This document shows positions 34,345 through 42,993 of a stretch of DNA of 64,000 nt, piece after piece (positions within the stretch are counted from its first letter, which is position 1; every line of letters begins with the position of its first letter). This DNA comes from Pseudomonadota bacterium. GTDB lineage: Bacteria; Pseudomonadota; Alphaproteobacteria; Micropepsales; Micropepsaceae. The position numbers and the translations under genes were made by a program. The stretch is taken from positions 1 to 64,000 of the forward strand of contig JACQDN010000067.1 in assembly GCA_016201105.1 (NCBI GenBank), read 5' to 3'. The notes under the pieces were generated by a model that had not been told where the DNA came from, ran no database searches, and worked only from the letters and a program-made list of their open reading frames with translations.

Positions 34345-34548
34345 CGTGAAGGGTTCACGCGGAGACGCGGAGGCCGCAGGGATGGCGAGCCTGAGTTGGT
34401 CGAATTCTCTGGTGCGTCGAGAATCCGGCTGGCGCGCGAAGCGCACCAACAAGATCACAAGAGTTCGGTGGTTGTCGATGAGTTCAAGCCTGTGCGATCT
34501 CCGCGGTGCGCCGCAGGCGCACCCGCGTCTCCGCGTGAACCCTTCACG
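34345..34548. repeat. Long inverted-repeat element, copy 2 (26-base perfect arms)
   Basis: 34345-34370 and 34523-34548 are perfect reverse complements (arms start CGTGAAGGGTTCACGCGG). The interior is unlike the nested palindrome in copy 1 at 20669-20873, so only the arms are conserved. Confidence 0.85.
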
Positions 34549-34578
34549 TTTTTCTACATCTCGCTGCCGCCCCCGGTC

Positions 34579-34644
34579 GCATCGAGATCTTGGATGGCCG
34601 GGACGCGCTCCACATCGTTACGCGCCGCCCGGCCATGACGGATG
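34579..34644. repeat. CGTCATGGCCGG palindromic repeat, partial copy
   Basis: It has the right-hand end CCCGGCCATGACGG and a diverged left half (GATGGCCGGGAC). It lies just downstream of the long inverted-repeat element. Confidence 0.6.
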
Positions 34645-34698
34645 GGGAGTTGAGGACTCAAAAAGATTCAAAGAAGAAAGATTATCCCTTTAGCGCTT

Positions 34699-36321
34699 CT
34701 AAACCGCCAGCGCCCTCTCGAGGAGTTCGGTTTCGGCGCGAAGGCCGAGGTCGCTTGCGCCGTATTGCGCAAACGGGGCCGCCGCGAAGCGGGTGCGGGC
34801 ATAGAGCGAAGCAAAGGGCGAACCCGCCTCCACCAGCGCCGCCACGGCAGCCAACCGCGCCAGTCCCTCGCAGATATAGCGCGCGTGCCGTTCGGCGTCG
34901 CCCGCGCGCAGCCGCGCCTTGAGTTCGGACACGAACGGCGGGAGATCGAGCACTTCGCCGGCCGTCTTGGCCAGCCGGTCGATCGTGTCGCTGGCGGCAT
35001 CGGGCTGGCGCGATGCGGCGCGCAGCACATCGAGCGCCATGACATTGCCCGAACCTTCCCAGATCGCGTTGAGCGGCGCTTCGCGATAGTAGCGCGCCAG
35101 GGGAAGTTCTTCGCTGTAACCGTTGCCGCCGAGGCATTCGAGCGCTTCGTAGACGAATTGCGGCGCCGATTTGCAGACGAGGTATTTGATCGCCGGCGTC
35201 ATCAGCCGCAACCACGCGGCTTCGGCGCCGTTCTCGCGAAGATCGGAGGCGCGGGCAAGGCGGAAGGCGAGGGCGGCCTGGGCTTCCAGTTCGAGTGCAA
35301 GGTCGGCGGCCACGGCGCGCATGGCCGGCTGATCGACAAGACGTCTTTGAAAGACCGAACGGTTGCGAATGTGGCTGATCGCCTGCGACAGCGCGATGCG
35401 CATAAGGCCGGCAGAAGCGACGGCGCAATCGATGCGCGTCAGCTGCACCATCTCGATGATGGTGCGCACGCCTTGGCTTTCGGGGCCGATGCGCTGGGCA
35501 TAAGCGGCGTGAAACTCCACTTCCGACGACGCGTTGGATTTGTTGCCGAGCTTGTCCTTCAAGCGCTGAAAGCGCAGGGCATTGAGCGATCCGTCGGGCT
35601 TAAAGCGCGGCATCAGATAGCAGGTCAATCCGCCCTCGCCCTGCGCCAGCACGAGGAACGCATCGCACATCGGCGCCGACATGAACCATTTGTGGCCGCT
35701 GATCTCGACGTGATCGCCGTGGTTCACGGCGGTGGTGATGTTGGCGCGCACATCGGTCCCGCCCTGGCGCTCCGTCATGCCCATGCCGATGGTGACGCCC
35801 GCTTTCTGCGTCCACGGCTTAAGCGACGGATCATAGTCACGAGAGAGAATCTTGGCTTTCCAAGCGGCAAGAAGGCTCGGCTCGGCCGCGAGCGCGCCGA
35901 AACAGGCATGCGTCATGGTGATGGGGCAGAGATGGCCGCTTTCGGCTTGCGTCGCCATATAAAGACGCATCGCGCGCTGGGTCATCGGCGCATGCGGCTC
36001 CGAGCCGTCATGCGCGGAAGAATGAATTCCGTAAGCGATGCTCTTTGCCATCAGCGCGTGATAGGCCGGATGGAATTCCACGCGATCGATCCGGTTGCCT
36101 CTGCCGTCCAGCGCGCGCAGGCGCGGCGGGTTCTCGTTCGCGATACGCCCCAGTTCGAGCGTTTCGGCCGAGCCGAAGTCGCGGCCGCAGAGAGACAGCG
36201 ACTCTTCATCCAGCCCATAGCGCTTGGCCGCATCGACCAACGGCCGGTCCGCACGAAACAAGTCGACGTCGGCGAAAGGGGGAGACTGGTTGAACGAAGC
36301 GTCTTCGAGAAACGTCTGCAT
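34699..36321 (-). CDS. AidB-like acyl-CoA dehydrogenase
   Basis: The 540-residue flavoprotein starts at ATG 36321 with GGAG four bases upstream; this matches the length of E. coli AidB (541). It has an N-terminal segment before the acyl-CoA dehydrogenase body (TERQGGTDVRANIT; GHKWFMSAPMCDAFLVLAQ; ECLGGNGYSEELPLARYYR). AidB proteins bind FAD and DNA and are linked to the alkylation response; many homologues act on branched acyl-CoA. No Ada-type genes are adjacent, so a catabolic role is as likely. Confidence 0.9.
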   Translation of the reverse strand: MQTFLEDASFNQSPPFADVDLFRADRPLVDAAKRYGLDEESLSLCGRDFGSAETLELGRIANENPPRLRALDGRGNRIDRVEFHPAYHALMAKSIAYGIHSSAHDGSEPHAPMTQRAMRLYMATQAESGHLCPITMTHACFGALAAEPSLLAAWKAKILSRDYDPSLKPWTQKAGVTIGMGMTERQGGTDVRANITTAVNHGDHVEISGHKWFMSAPMCDAFLVLAQGEGGLTCYLMPRFKPDGSLNALRFQRLKDKLGNKSNASSEVEFHAAYAQRIGPESQGVRTIIEMVQLTRIDCAVASAGLMRIALSQAISHIRNRSVFQRRLVDQPAMRAVAADLALELEAQAALAFRLARASDLRENGAEAAWLRLMTPAIKYLVCKSAPQFVYEALECLGGNGYSEELPLARYYREAPLNAIWEGSGNVMALDVLRAASRQPDAASDTIDRLAKTAGEVLDLPPFVSELKARLRAGDAERHARYICEGLARLAAVAALVEAGSPFASLYARTRFAAAPFAQYGASDLGLRAETELLERALAV

Positions 36322-36410
36322 CGCGCTCCATCCTTTACGCTGCCGCTTCCGTGAAGCGTGCGCCCGGCCGGCGGCCGTGGCAAGCGTGACGCGATGCTTG
36401 AGTCGGAGCG

Positions 36411-36782
36411 CTAGCCCGCCAAGGCCTTGGTGTAAGTCGCCATGTCGAAATAGTCGCGCCAGGTTTTGATCTTGCCGTCCTTCATCTCGAAAACCCCGCA
36501 ACAGGGAAGAGTCACACTCTTGCCGCCGACCGTGGTTCGATCGACGCGCTCGGCGATGACGACGTCGCCGTGCGACACGAGGTTGAGGATGTCCCACTGC
36601 GTCGCCGTCCAGCTTTTCAGGAACGCCGCGATGAAGCCGCGCAGGTTGTCGCGTCCGGCGACGGGCGCGAGGGGCATGTTGTGGTAGACGCCGTCGCTGG
36701 CGAAGAAATCCACCAGCTCATTCACGTCGAGCCGCGACCATGCCTTGATGAAGTTTCGCACGATCTCTTCATTGCTTACCAT
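36411..36782 (-). CDS. Limonene-1,2-epoxide hydrolase-like (SnoaL fold)
   Basis: The 123-residue protein has the LEH pattern: an N-terminal helix (EIVRNFIKAWSRLDVNELVDFFASDGVYHN), then the Arg-Asp pair in ERVDR and a late Asp in WRDYFDMATY, candidates for the Asp-Arg-Asp centre. It could open an epoxide on a terpene-like molecule, or be a SnoaL-type binding protein. It lies 32 bases downstream of the dioxygenase gene. Confidence 0.8.
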   Translation of the reverse strand: MVSNEEIVRNFIKAWSRLDVNELVDFFASDGVYHNMPLAPVAGRDNLRGFIAAFLKSWTATQWDILNLVSHGDVVIAERVDRTTVGGKSVTLPCCGVFEMKDGKIKTWRDYFDMATYTKALAG

Positions 36783-36814
36783 GAATATTCCCTTCCTCGC
36801 CGCTGTTTCCGTCT

Positions 36815-37912
36815 TTAAGCGGACTCCACCGCATAGTCGTCGCCATAGAACTTGGCTGTGCTGCGAGTGTGGAAGGTGATGGCTTTGACCGGCTCATATT
36901 TCGGCGCGCCCAGGCCGGGCAGCACTTCGAGGGTTTCGTCCTCCCACACATAGACCGCGATCGGGAATGAGACTCTGGCTTTGCTCAGGTGCGAGCCGTC
37001 GGCCGGTTTGCCGACGCGATGGGTCGTCGACGGCAGGCGGTCGTTGGTGATGCGCTGCATGTAATCGCCGGTGTTGATGATGATCGAATTCTGCGGCGCG
37101 CGCAGGCGCACCCACTTGTTGCTGCGATGGTTCCAGATCTGCAGGCCGTCGAGCTTTGGCGCCGGCAGAATCGTGAACAGATCGACGTCTTCATGTCCGA
37201 GCAGGCGCCCGGCGCCGGAGCGTTCCTGAGCGGCCGTTATCGGCGGGTAGTAGTTCAGGCGCATGCCGAAGTTGGTGCCACTGAGTTTGCGGTCGTAGAC
37301 ATGGGGATCGCAGCCGAGGCCCTGGAACATCGCCTGCGCGATGGGTTTGAACAGCGCCTCGTGCGCAAGAGCGAGGCGACGAAACTCCCGCTCGTACTCC
37401 GCCCGCGGCCAGTAATCTTCCGCGCGCCAATCCTCCGCGAGCAACGGCGCGTCGCGATGCTGGGGCCCGTTGTTCTGGGGCATATCGAAGGCGCGCCTGC
37501 ACCACACCCAACCCTCCACTAGGTCCGGATGGATGTCGCTGGTTTCCTCCAGCGGAAAGTAGCCCTGGCTCACCGAGCCGTGACGCTTGGCACGGAAGCG
37601 CATCTTCTCGGCGAGCGATGTCGAGGTGAACAGCTCGAGCACGGAATCATGGATCCGATCGTAGAGCCCCGGTTCGACACCGTGCCCGGTCAAGACGGCA
37701 AAGCCGATCTCCTGCAGCGCGCCGGCGAAGGCTTGCGCAAAACGCGCTTTGTCTTTCGCATCGCCGTGCAGAAACGGGCCGAGATCCAGCGTGCTGATCC
37801 GGGTGTCGTCGTCGAACTGGTCGCTCTCATGTTCGGCCAGACGATAGGTATGCGTCTTGCGCACCTGATCGTATTTCGTGAAGTCCTGGTTGAGAGCAGT
37901 GGGATCGGCCAT
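36815..37912 (-). CDS. Fe(II)/2-oxoglutarate dioxygenase, isopenicillin-N-synthase-like
   Basis: The 365-residue protein has the jelly-roll iron ligands HxD in GHEDVDLFT and His in STTHRVGK, and the 2-oxoglutarate-binding RxS in KARVSFPIAVY. An N-terminal 'DIOX_N' domain (FAGALQEIGFAVLTGHGV) confirms the isopenicillin N synthase family. It probably hydroxylates or desaturates a small substrate. It is the first of three same-strand genes (dioxygenase, epoxide-hydrolase-like, AidB-like). Confidence 0.92.
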   Translation of the reverse strand: MADPTALNQDFTKYDQVRKTHTYRLAEHESDQFDDDTRISTLDLGPFLHGDAKDKARFAQAFAGALQEIGFAVLTGHGVEPGLYDRIHDSVLELFTSTSLAEKMRFRAKRHGSVSQGYFPLEETSDIHPDLVEGWVWCRRAFDMPQNNGPQHRDAPLLAEDWRAEDYWPRAEYEREFRRLALAHEALFKPIAQAMFQGLGCDPHVYDRKLSGTNFGMRLNYYPPITAAQERSGAGRLLGHEDVDLFTILPAPKLDGLQIWNHRSNKWVRLRAPQNSIIINTGDYMQRITNDRLPSTTHRVGKPADGSHLSKARVSFPIAVYVWEDETLEVLPGLGAPKYEPVKAITFHTRSTAKFYGDDYAVESA

Positions 37913-38069
37913 GCCGGAAGCTTAGCGCGCGGAGTGGATTTTTTACAGAGCCTGAATTCGGTGACGGGAGCGGTGTTCCGCACATATTTCCCCATTGTGA
38001 TGTCCGGTTCTCATTCGCGGCGGACGGCGCAACTGGTATCGTGCCTTCCAACTCGTAAGTGGGGGTGAA

Positions 38070-38336
38070 ATGGATCTTCGCCGCGTGCTCATTCGAGGAT
38101 GGTTGCTGCTCACAGCAATCTGGACGTTGTATTTTCTGCATCACGCAATCGCCAACTGTGAAAGTTTTAGCGGCCGGGACGCTCATCTACTGGATGCGCT
38201 CCCAAAGTTTGGGATCGGCCCTGTGCATGGCAGCGATGGCCTCAGCCAGACCGTCCATAGGCAAGCGGACAGTCGGCTGCATGCCGTCATGGCCGGGCGG
38301 AAACTCCAGAGTCGCCTGAGACGCCGCAACCAATAG
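38070..38336 (+). pseudogene. Possible N-terminal fragment of a membrane protein
   Basis: The ORF begins at ATG 38070 after GGGGGTG and encodes a convincing start, MDLRRVLIRGWLLLTAIW followed by hydrophobic residues and FLHH. After about residue 38 it overlaps antisense the 3' end of the TonB/IalB gene and loses coding character. It looks like the 5' piece of a gene cut off by a rearrangement, or a spurious ORF. Confidence 0.35.
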
Positions 38337-39314
38337 AGTCTCCTGATCGACGGAAAAGCCGCTCAACGCCGTGCAACCGTCCTTGTCGGTACAACCCACG
38401 ACAGGAAGCTTCACGCCTTGATCGCCGAGTTCGAGCAGCACGGTATCGCCCTTTTTGGCCAACGGCGGCATGCGAATGATCATCGCTATGCTTCGACTCA
38501 GGCCGAGGAGGCGGAACGACACGGCCATTACAGCCTGTTCCGGATTCTGTTTGCTGTGAAAGATCATCATGACGTGACAGCGACCCATCGTAACCGGTCG
38601 GACCGCAGTCCTCGCTGGCGGCTGGGCGGCTATTGCCGATAGCGGCGTAGGGGTATCTGGCTTTGCGCCCGCTGTGGTGAGCGACGTAACCGGCTTTTGA
38701 TCCGCCGAGATGGCCGGCGCTGCACTGGGTGTGGAAATCACAGTTGTTGGGGCGGGCGGCGAAGGGGAATCTGCCGGCTTCTCGGGTTCGCTTAGGATCA
38801 TTGCCGAGCTTTTGCAATCGAGTTCCCAGGTCGCGACCTTGAGATTCCCAACCCAGCCGGCATGGATTTGTAAGAATGATGTATCCGTCGACGGAGGGCG
38901 GACAACGGTGTCCCTGCCGCTGCTGCAATGATCGGTACAACCTATCTTGGGGGCGGCCGCCTCGGAAGGGGACGACGAGAGCGTCCAGCGAACGTTGGTC
39001 TGCCACGAGACCTCGACCGGCGCGCCGTTTTCAACGGTGGAACGGTATTTCCACGTGTACGCGCACTCCACAGCGGCGTCGTCGAGCTCCTGATTGCCAC
39101 TCGATCCCACCACCGAAACGTCTTTCACACGACCTTGCACAGTGATCGTGAATTGCAAAAAGGTGGTACCTTCGATGCCGGCTCGCACAGCAGCAGCCGG
39201 GTATTCGCAATTATGGGATGTCCCGATCGTCGTCGACGCTTCGGGTGGGGGTGCGGTCACGGGCGGCGGCACATCGGCTACACCCATGAGCAATACCAAA
39301 AGTGCTGCCAGCAT
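38187..39314 (-). CDS. TonB-C-domain plus IalB-like fused secreted protein
   Basis: The 375-residue product has a signal peptide, then a TonB C-terminal-type domain (CEYPAAAVRAGIEGTTFLQ; DVSVVGSSGNQELDDAAV), a Pro/Thr-rich linker, and an invasion-associated-locus-B-like module (MPPLAKKGDTVLLELGDQGV; VVGCTDKDGCTALSGF). IalB proteins are periplasmic. The TonB domain lacks an N-terminal membrane helix, so it is not a classical energy transducer. The fusion is unusual. Confidence 0.75.
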   Translation of the reverse strand: MLAALLVLLMGVADVPPPVTAPPPEASTTIGTSHNCEYPAAAVRAGIEGTTFLQFTITVQGRVKDVSVVGSSGNQELDDAAVECAYTWKYRSTVENGAPVEVSWQTNVRWTLSSSPSEAAAPKIGCTDHCSSGRDTVVRPPSTDTSFLQIHAGWVGNLKVATWELDCKSSAMILSEPEKPADSPSPPAPTTVISTPSAAPAISADQKPVTSLTTAGAKPDTPTPLSAIAAQPPARTAVRPVTMGRCHVMMIFHSKQNPEQAVMAVSFRLLGLSRSIAMIIRMPPLAKKGDTVLLELGDQGVKLPVVGCTDKDGCTALSGFSVDQETLLVAASQATLEFPPGHDGMQPTVRLPMDGLAEAIAAMHRADPKLWERIQ

Positions 39315-39537
39315 TTTTCACCCCGCTGCTGGACTATAACCCGAGGCCCAAATTAGGAGAACTGTCGCAATTCAGAATTCGGCGGAAAACGGGGATAGCA
39401 AAAGCTGAATCGGATTGAAAATGGTCTTTAACAAGGTTTTTGTTCCGAAAGCATCGTCCGCACCACGACAAAGATTCCACTTGGTGGTAACGCTCATGAT
39501 TCGCATCATCTCTTCGGACATCGGAGTTCGTGGGACC

Positions 39538-40260
39538 ATGGCCAGTCTTCAAGGCAAGAAAGTCGTCGTCATTGGAGGCACGTCGGGAATCGGGTTCGCT
39601 GTCGCCAGCGCTGCGCATGATGACGGCGCCCAGGTGATTGTGGCCTCCAGCCAGCAGGTGAAAGTCGATGGCGCCGTGAAACAGCTCGGCGCCAAGGCCA
39701 GCGGCTCGGCGCTCGACGTCAAGAACGAGGACGATGTGAAGCGCTTCTTCGGCGATGTCGGGCGCTTCGATCATCTGGTGTTCACCGCCGGCGATTGGGG
39801 CGGGGGCACGTTCGGCGGCGGGACGTTGCAGGAGATGGATCTGGCCGCCGCCGCGCAGACTTTCGCGGTGCGCTTTTGGGGCGCGTTGGCGGCGGTCAAG
39901 CACGGCTGCGCCCGCATCGCCGAAGGCGGATCCATTACGCTGACGGACGGGATTATCGCGCATCGGCCCATGAAAGGCGCAGCCGTCGCCACCGCCATGG
40001 CCGGGTCGATCGAGCATCTGGTGCGCGGGCTTGCCTTCGATCTCGCGCCGGTGCGGGTCAATGCGGTTTGCCCCGGATTCGTTTTCACCGAACGCGCCAA
40101 ATTGTATCCGGAAGAGATGCTCAAACGTTTCACCGCCACGCTGCCCCTGCCGCGCAGCGCCACGCCCGCCGAAGCGGCTGAGGCCTATCTCTACTTGATG
40201 CGCGGCGGTTACACGACGGGGCAGGTGCTCATCGTGGACGGCGGGCGTTCTCTCGTTTGA
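39538..40260 (+). CDS. Short-chain dehydrogenase-like protein without the YxxxK pair
   Basis: The 240-residue product has the SDR nucleotide-binding motif GGTSGIG, a late NAVCPGF, and a GG.-terminal VDGGRSLV. The catalytic YxxxK is missing: the aligned bases read VATAM (in AVATAMAGS), so both Tyr and Lys are replaced. A start ATG at 39538 is chosen for length; further upstream is weak. It may bind a dinucleotide without catalysis, or use an atypical mechanism. Confidence 0.85.
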   Translation: MASLQGKKVVVIGGTSGIGFAVASAAHDDGAQVIVASSQQVKVDGAVKQLGAKASGSALDVKNEDDVKRFFGDVGRFDHLVFTAGDWGGGTFGGGTLQEMDLAAAAQTFAVRFWGALAAVKHGCARIAEGGSITLTDGIIAHRPMKGAAVATAMAGSIEHLVRGLAFDLAPVRVNAVCPGFVFTERAKLYPEEMLKRFTATLPLPRSATPAEAAEAYLYLMRGGYTTGQVLIVDGGRSLV

Positions 40261-40362
40261 TGCGATTTTTTCGATGGAGCGGGAAAAACACCAGTTCTAC
40301 GGCTACGCGTTGACTTCTTGCGCGATCGCGGGGAACACTTCCCACAGGGTCTGGGTAGCCGC

Positions 40363-40722
40363 ATGGCGATCGGAGTCTTTCGTCTTTGTTTCAAGGCCGG
40401 TGCGCTCGTTGCTGCCGCGATGCTGCTTTCGACGCACGCCTTCGCGGTCGGCGAAAGAGAAACCGTCACCATCAAGTCCGATAAGCGCAACACCCCGCCG
40501 CCCAAGGTGCGCACGATGCCGCCTTCAAGCATTCCCGTCGTTCAAGCGCCCATAACGCGCATCGATCCGGTGAACGCCAATCCGAAAGTTGGTTTCGGAG
40601 CCAGCGGTGGGCCCGGCGGCCAACTCGGATTCCAAGGCGGCGGCAACACCGGGGTCAGCCGCGCCGCGAACATCGACACGGCGAGAGCGCCTCCCCCCGG
40701 CAGCGGCACATCGGGGCGCTGA
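40363..40722 (+). CDS. Secreted Pro/Gly-rich hypothetical protein
   Basis: From ATG 40363 the 119-residue product has a signal peptide (to about THAFA) and a low-complexity mature part rich in Pro and Gly (NTPPPKVRTMPPSS; GASGGPGGQLGFQGGG). No family is recognised. Confidence 0.55.
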   Translation: MAIGVFRLCFKAGALVAAAMLLSTHAFAVGERETVTIKSDKRNTPPPKVRTMPPSSIPVVQAPITRIDPVNANPKVGFGASGGPGGQLGFQGGGNTGVSRAANIDTARAPPPGSGTSGR

Positions 40723-40779
40723 TTTCGCCGGGAGCATCTCGTATTGTCGGCTCAGCGATAATTCTCATAGCGAGTCCTC

Positions 40780-41313
40780 ATGAGCCTTACAGACTTGGCC
40801 TCCCTGGGCAGCTTCGTCAGCGGTGCGGCGGTTCTCGTCTCGCTTGTCTATCTCAGCCTGCAGATCCGGCAGAGCACCAAACATTCGCAGGCGCTGATTC
40901 AGCAGGGCCGCGCCGCGCGGATCAGCGACACCTCTTTGCGTCTGGCCGAGTTGCGCGCCGATGACGGGCTCGACAAGTGCTTTGAAGGGTCGCCCGATGT
41001 CAGTCCCAAGGATCTCGCTCGTTTTCTTTTCGTCTGCCGCTCCATCTTCGTCAGCGCGGAGGATTCCTATTTCCAGAATCTGCAAGGCTTGCTGGACAAA
41101 GTCGCGTTCGAGAGTTTCGAGAGTAGCGTGAAAGCCGGCATGGCGTCACCCGGCATTGCAGCAGGATGGCTTATGACCCGCGAAATGTACGAGCCGCAGT
41201 TTCGCGACTACCTGGACCGCACCATGGGCGACATGCCCGGACGAGCGTCTCCCGAGAAGCGTCGATTGGCGAACTGGAAGGCTGCGATCGCGCAGGTCAC
41301 GGGCGAGACGTAG
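40780..41313 (+). CDS. Membrane-anchored hypothetical, paralogue of 62716-63228
   Basis: The 177-residue product has one N-terminal helix (SGAAVLVSLVYLSLQIRQS) then a helical soluble domain (RFLFVCRSIFVSAEDSYFQN; GWLMTREMYEPQFRDYL). The same plan, VLxSLxFxxLQIRQxTK, occurs in the gene at 62716-63228, so they belong to one family without a known role that is common in alphaproteobacteria. Confidence 0.75.
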   Translation: MSLTDLASLGSFVSGAAVLVSLVYLSLQIRQSTKHSQALIQQGRAARISDTSLRLAELRADDGLDKCFEGSPDVSPKDLARFLFVCRSIFVSAEDSYFQNLQGLLDKVAFESFESSVKAGMASPGIAAGWLMTREMYEPQFRDYLDRTMGDMPGRASPEKRRLANWKAAIAQVTGET

Positions 41314-41346
41314 TCACGTCGCGCGCCGTCTCCTGCTTTGCCGCTC

Positions 41347-41682
41347 TCACTCCGGCACCAGAAAGTTGAACGGCTTGCCGCGCGAGGCGGGATTCCAGCC
41401 GGCGTCCATGGCGCGGCGAATGTCCGCCTCGACGGCGCGCGGATCTATCTTGGGGCGTTCGGGAACATGCGCCATGCCGCTCGGCTTCTTCTCGCCGAAC
41501 GGATATTCGAGGATCAGTTCGCGGCGAGTGCTTTGCGCGAGCCGAACGAGGATGCGCAGGCCTTGATGGCCAAGGTCTGTGGTGTATCGCGGTTCGCTGC
41601 GGCGCTGCCAATAGAGCTCGAAACCGTCGATGGTGACGGCGTGCCGATTGGACTGCTCTTGCCGCTTTTTCTGACCGCGCAT
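41347..41682 (-). CDS. Hypothetical protein
   Basis: The 111-residue product is mixed alpha/beta (HAVTIDGFELYWQRRSEP; GLRILVRLAQSTRRELILEYPF) and ends in AMDAGWNPASRGKPFNF before LVPE. Its final 91 bases are duplicated with few changes at 42457-42547. No function is recognised. Confidence 0.65.
   Translation of the reverse strand: MRGQKKRQEQSNRHAVTIDGFELYWQRRSEPRYTTDLGHQGLRILVRLAQSTRRELILEYPFGEKKPSGMAHVPERPKIDPRAVEADIRRAMDAGWNPASRGKPFNFLVPE
41361..41451. repeat. 91-base direct repeat, source copy
   Basis: The 3' end of the gene at 41347-41682 is duplicated at 42457-42547 with about five differences and no gap. Confidence 0.9.
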
Positions 41683-41888
41683 GATTCACAGCTCTTCTTC
41701 CGGGCCGTCTTCTAGCTCGCTTTGTCGTCTCCCGCGAGCGCGAGGACAAAAATAGCGGGGCGGTGCGCCCAATTTCTCCAAGATCGCGGTTGCCCGCAGG
41801 TTCCCGCTGTCGGGTCTGTCGTGCGTTATCGATTCGCGTACGGTCAAATACTTAGCGCCGCCACCCCTGAAATCCGCGATACTACGCG

Positions 41889-42458
41889 TTGATTGTTGAT
41901 GCTCGCCGTCGATCCGTTGTCACAGAGTTCAATGCGAAAGCCGTGGCGCTCGATTGGGCGGTACGCTGCGACGATGCCCTGATATTCGACCATGCCGAGC
42001 TGACCGCTCTGTGCAATTTATGGCTCAGCAAGGTGCAAGACGGCCGGCTTCCGTCGCGCGAGCAGTTCGATTTGCGAACCCTCAAGACCTTCGTGCGCAA
42101 CGTCTCGATCATCGAGCGCGTCGCCGACGAGGGGCCGCGCTACCGGTTTCGCCTGCTCGGCACGGACATGGTGCAGGTGTTCGGCGAGGTCACGGGAAAG
42201 CTACTCGACGATGTGGTTCCGCCCGAGCGGCTGGACAATTGGAATGCAGGGTACGATGCGGTTCTGGCTTGCGGCCTGCCTCTGCGCTTCGTGAGCCACT
42301 ATCGCATTCCAAAGGTCGATTACCTCACGGGCGAAAGCTTCACCGCACCGTTGCGCACGGACGAAGGGCCGCCACGCACGATCCTCGCGGCCACGTTTGT
42401 GAAGACGAAGCAGAGCACGACGCCGCCGTGGCAAGACAAAGCGGACGGAAGAACGTGA
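41889..42458 (+). CDS. PAS_5 domain protein
   Basis: The 189-residue product starts at TTG 41889 (a GTG at 41943 is possible) and carries the alphaproteobacterial PAS_5 pattern (LCNLWLSKVQDGRLPSREQFD; YRFRLLGTDMVQVFGEVTGK). It has no output domain. Such stand-alone PAS_5 proteins are abundant in alphaproteobacteria, with unknown ligand and role. It ends directly ahead of the duplicated 91-base fragment. Confidence 0.8.
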   Translation: MIVDARRRSVVTEFNAKAVALDWAVRCDDALIFDHAELTALCNLWLSKVQDGRLPSREQFDLRTLKTFVRNVSIIERVADEGPRYRFRLLGTDMVQVFGEVTGKLLDDVVPPERLDNWNAGYDAVLACGLPLRFVSHYRIPKVDYLTGESFTAPLRTDEGPPRTILAATFVKTKQSTTPPWQDKADGRT

Positions 42459-42547
42459 AAGTTGAAGGGCTTGCCGCGCGAGGCCGGATTCCAGCCGGCG
42501 TCCACGGCGCGGCGAATGTCCGCCTCGACGACGCGCGGATCGATCTT
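42457..42547 (-). pseudogene. Duplicated 3' fragment of the 41347-41682 gene
   Basis: Read on the minus strand the fragment would encode VVEADIRRAVDAGWNPASRG and KPFNF, matching the source gene over about 30 residues but without its 5' part or start. It is a truncated duplicate inserted between the PAS_5 gene and the zinc-ribbon-like gene. Confidence 0.85.
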
Positions 42548-42567
42548 ACGTTCGGCCGGCGATCGCT

Positions 42568-42960
42568 TCAGTCGCCGGCCAGGGAGAAGCTGCGGCTGGT
42601 TTCAATGCGATGAGCCTTCAGCCCATCCCACACGCCGCGCGCAGTCTGCACACCTAGGGCAAGGTGGGACGGACAGCGGCAATCGCTCTTGCGCGGGGTT
42701 GGGCATTGCTCGATCAACCCGGCGATGGCGGAAAGCGTCGCCACCGGAACGCGGTATCCGGTATGCCGTGTCGCTTCGGCGCCCAAGACACCGCGGCGCG
42801 ACTCCTCATAAACCGCCAGAGCACGGCAGCCGCAATTGGCGCAGCTTACGATCTGCAGCGCGATCTCGTCACTTGACGCATCGGCCGGCAATTCGATTGC
42901 GGGGCCGACGACGAGCGCATGGCGCGCGCAATCTGGACATAAAAGGCGACTCTCGCTCAT
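42568..42960 (-). CDS. Zinc-ribbon-like hypothetical protein
   Basis: From ATG 42960 the 130-residue product has CPDCARHALVV near the N terminus and CANCGCRALAVYEESRRG further on, a four-Cys zinc-ribbon-like arrangement, and a CPTPRKSDCRCPSH segment. It is probably a small cytosolic metal-binding protein. Confidence 0.65.
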   Translation of the reverse strand: MSESRLLCPDCARHALVVGPAIELPADASSDEIALQIVSCANCGCRALAVYEESRRGVLGAEATRHTGYRVPVATLSAIAGLIEQCPTPRKSDCRCPSHLALGVQTARGVWDGLKAHRIETSRSFSLAGD

Positions 42961-42993
42961 GCACGGCACCGCGCTTTCCAATGCGACTCCGCC

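Larger units (their letters stand above)
34285..34698. other. Intergenic with two repeat elements, no gene
   Basis: Most of it is the inverted-repeat element at 34345-34548 and a partial CGTCATGGCCGG palindrome at 34579-34644. No gene is supported. Confidence 0.7.

Noticed and set aside
34765-36354. 529-codon ORF on the plus strand
   Set aside because: It is antisense to the AidB-like gene and reads as an Arg/His-rich shadow.
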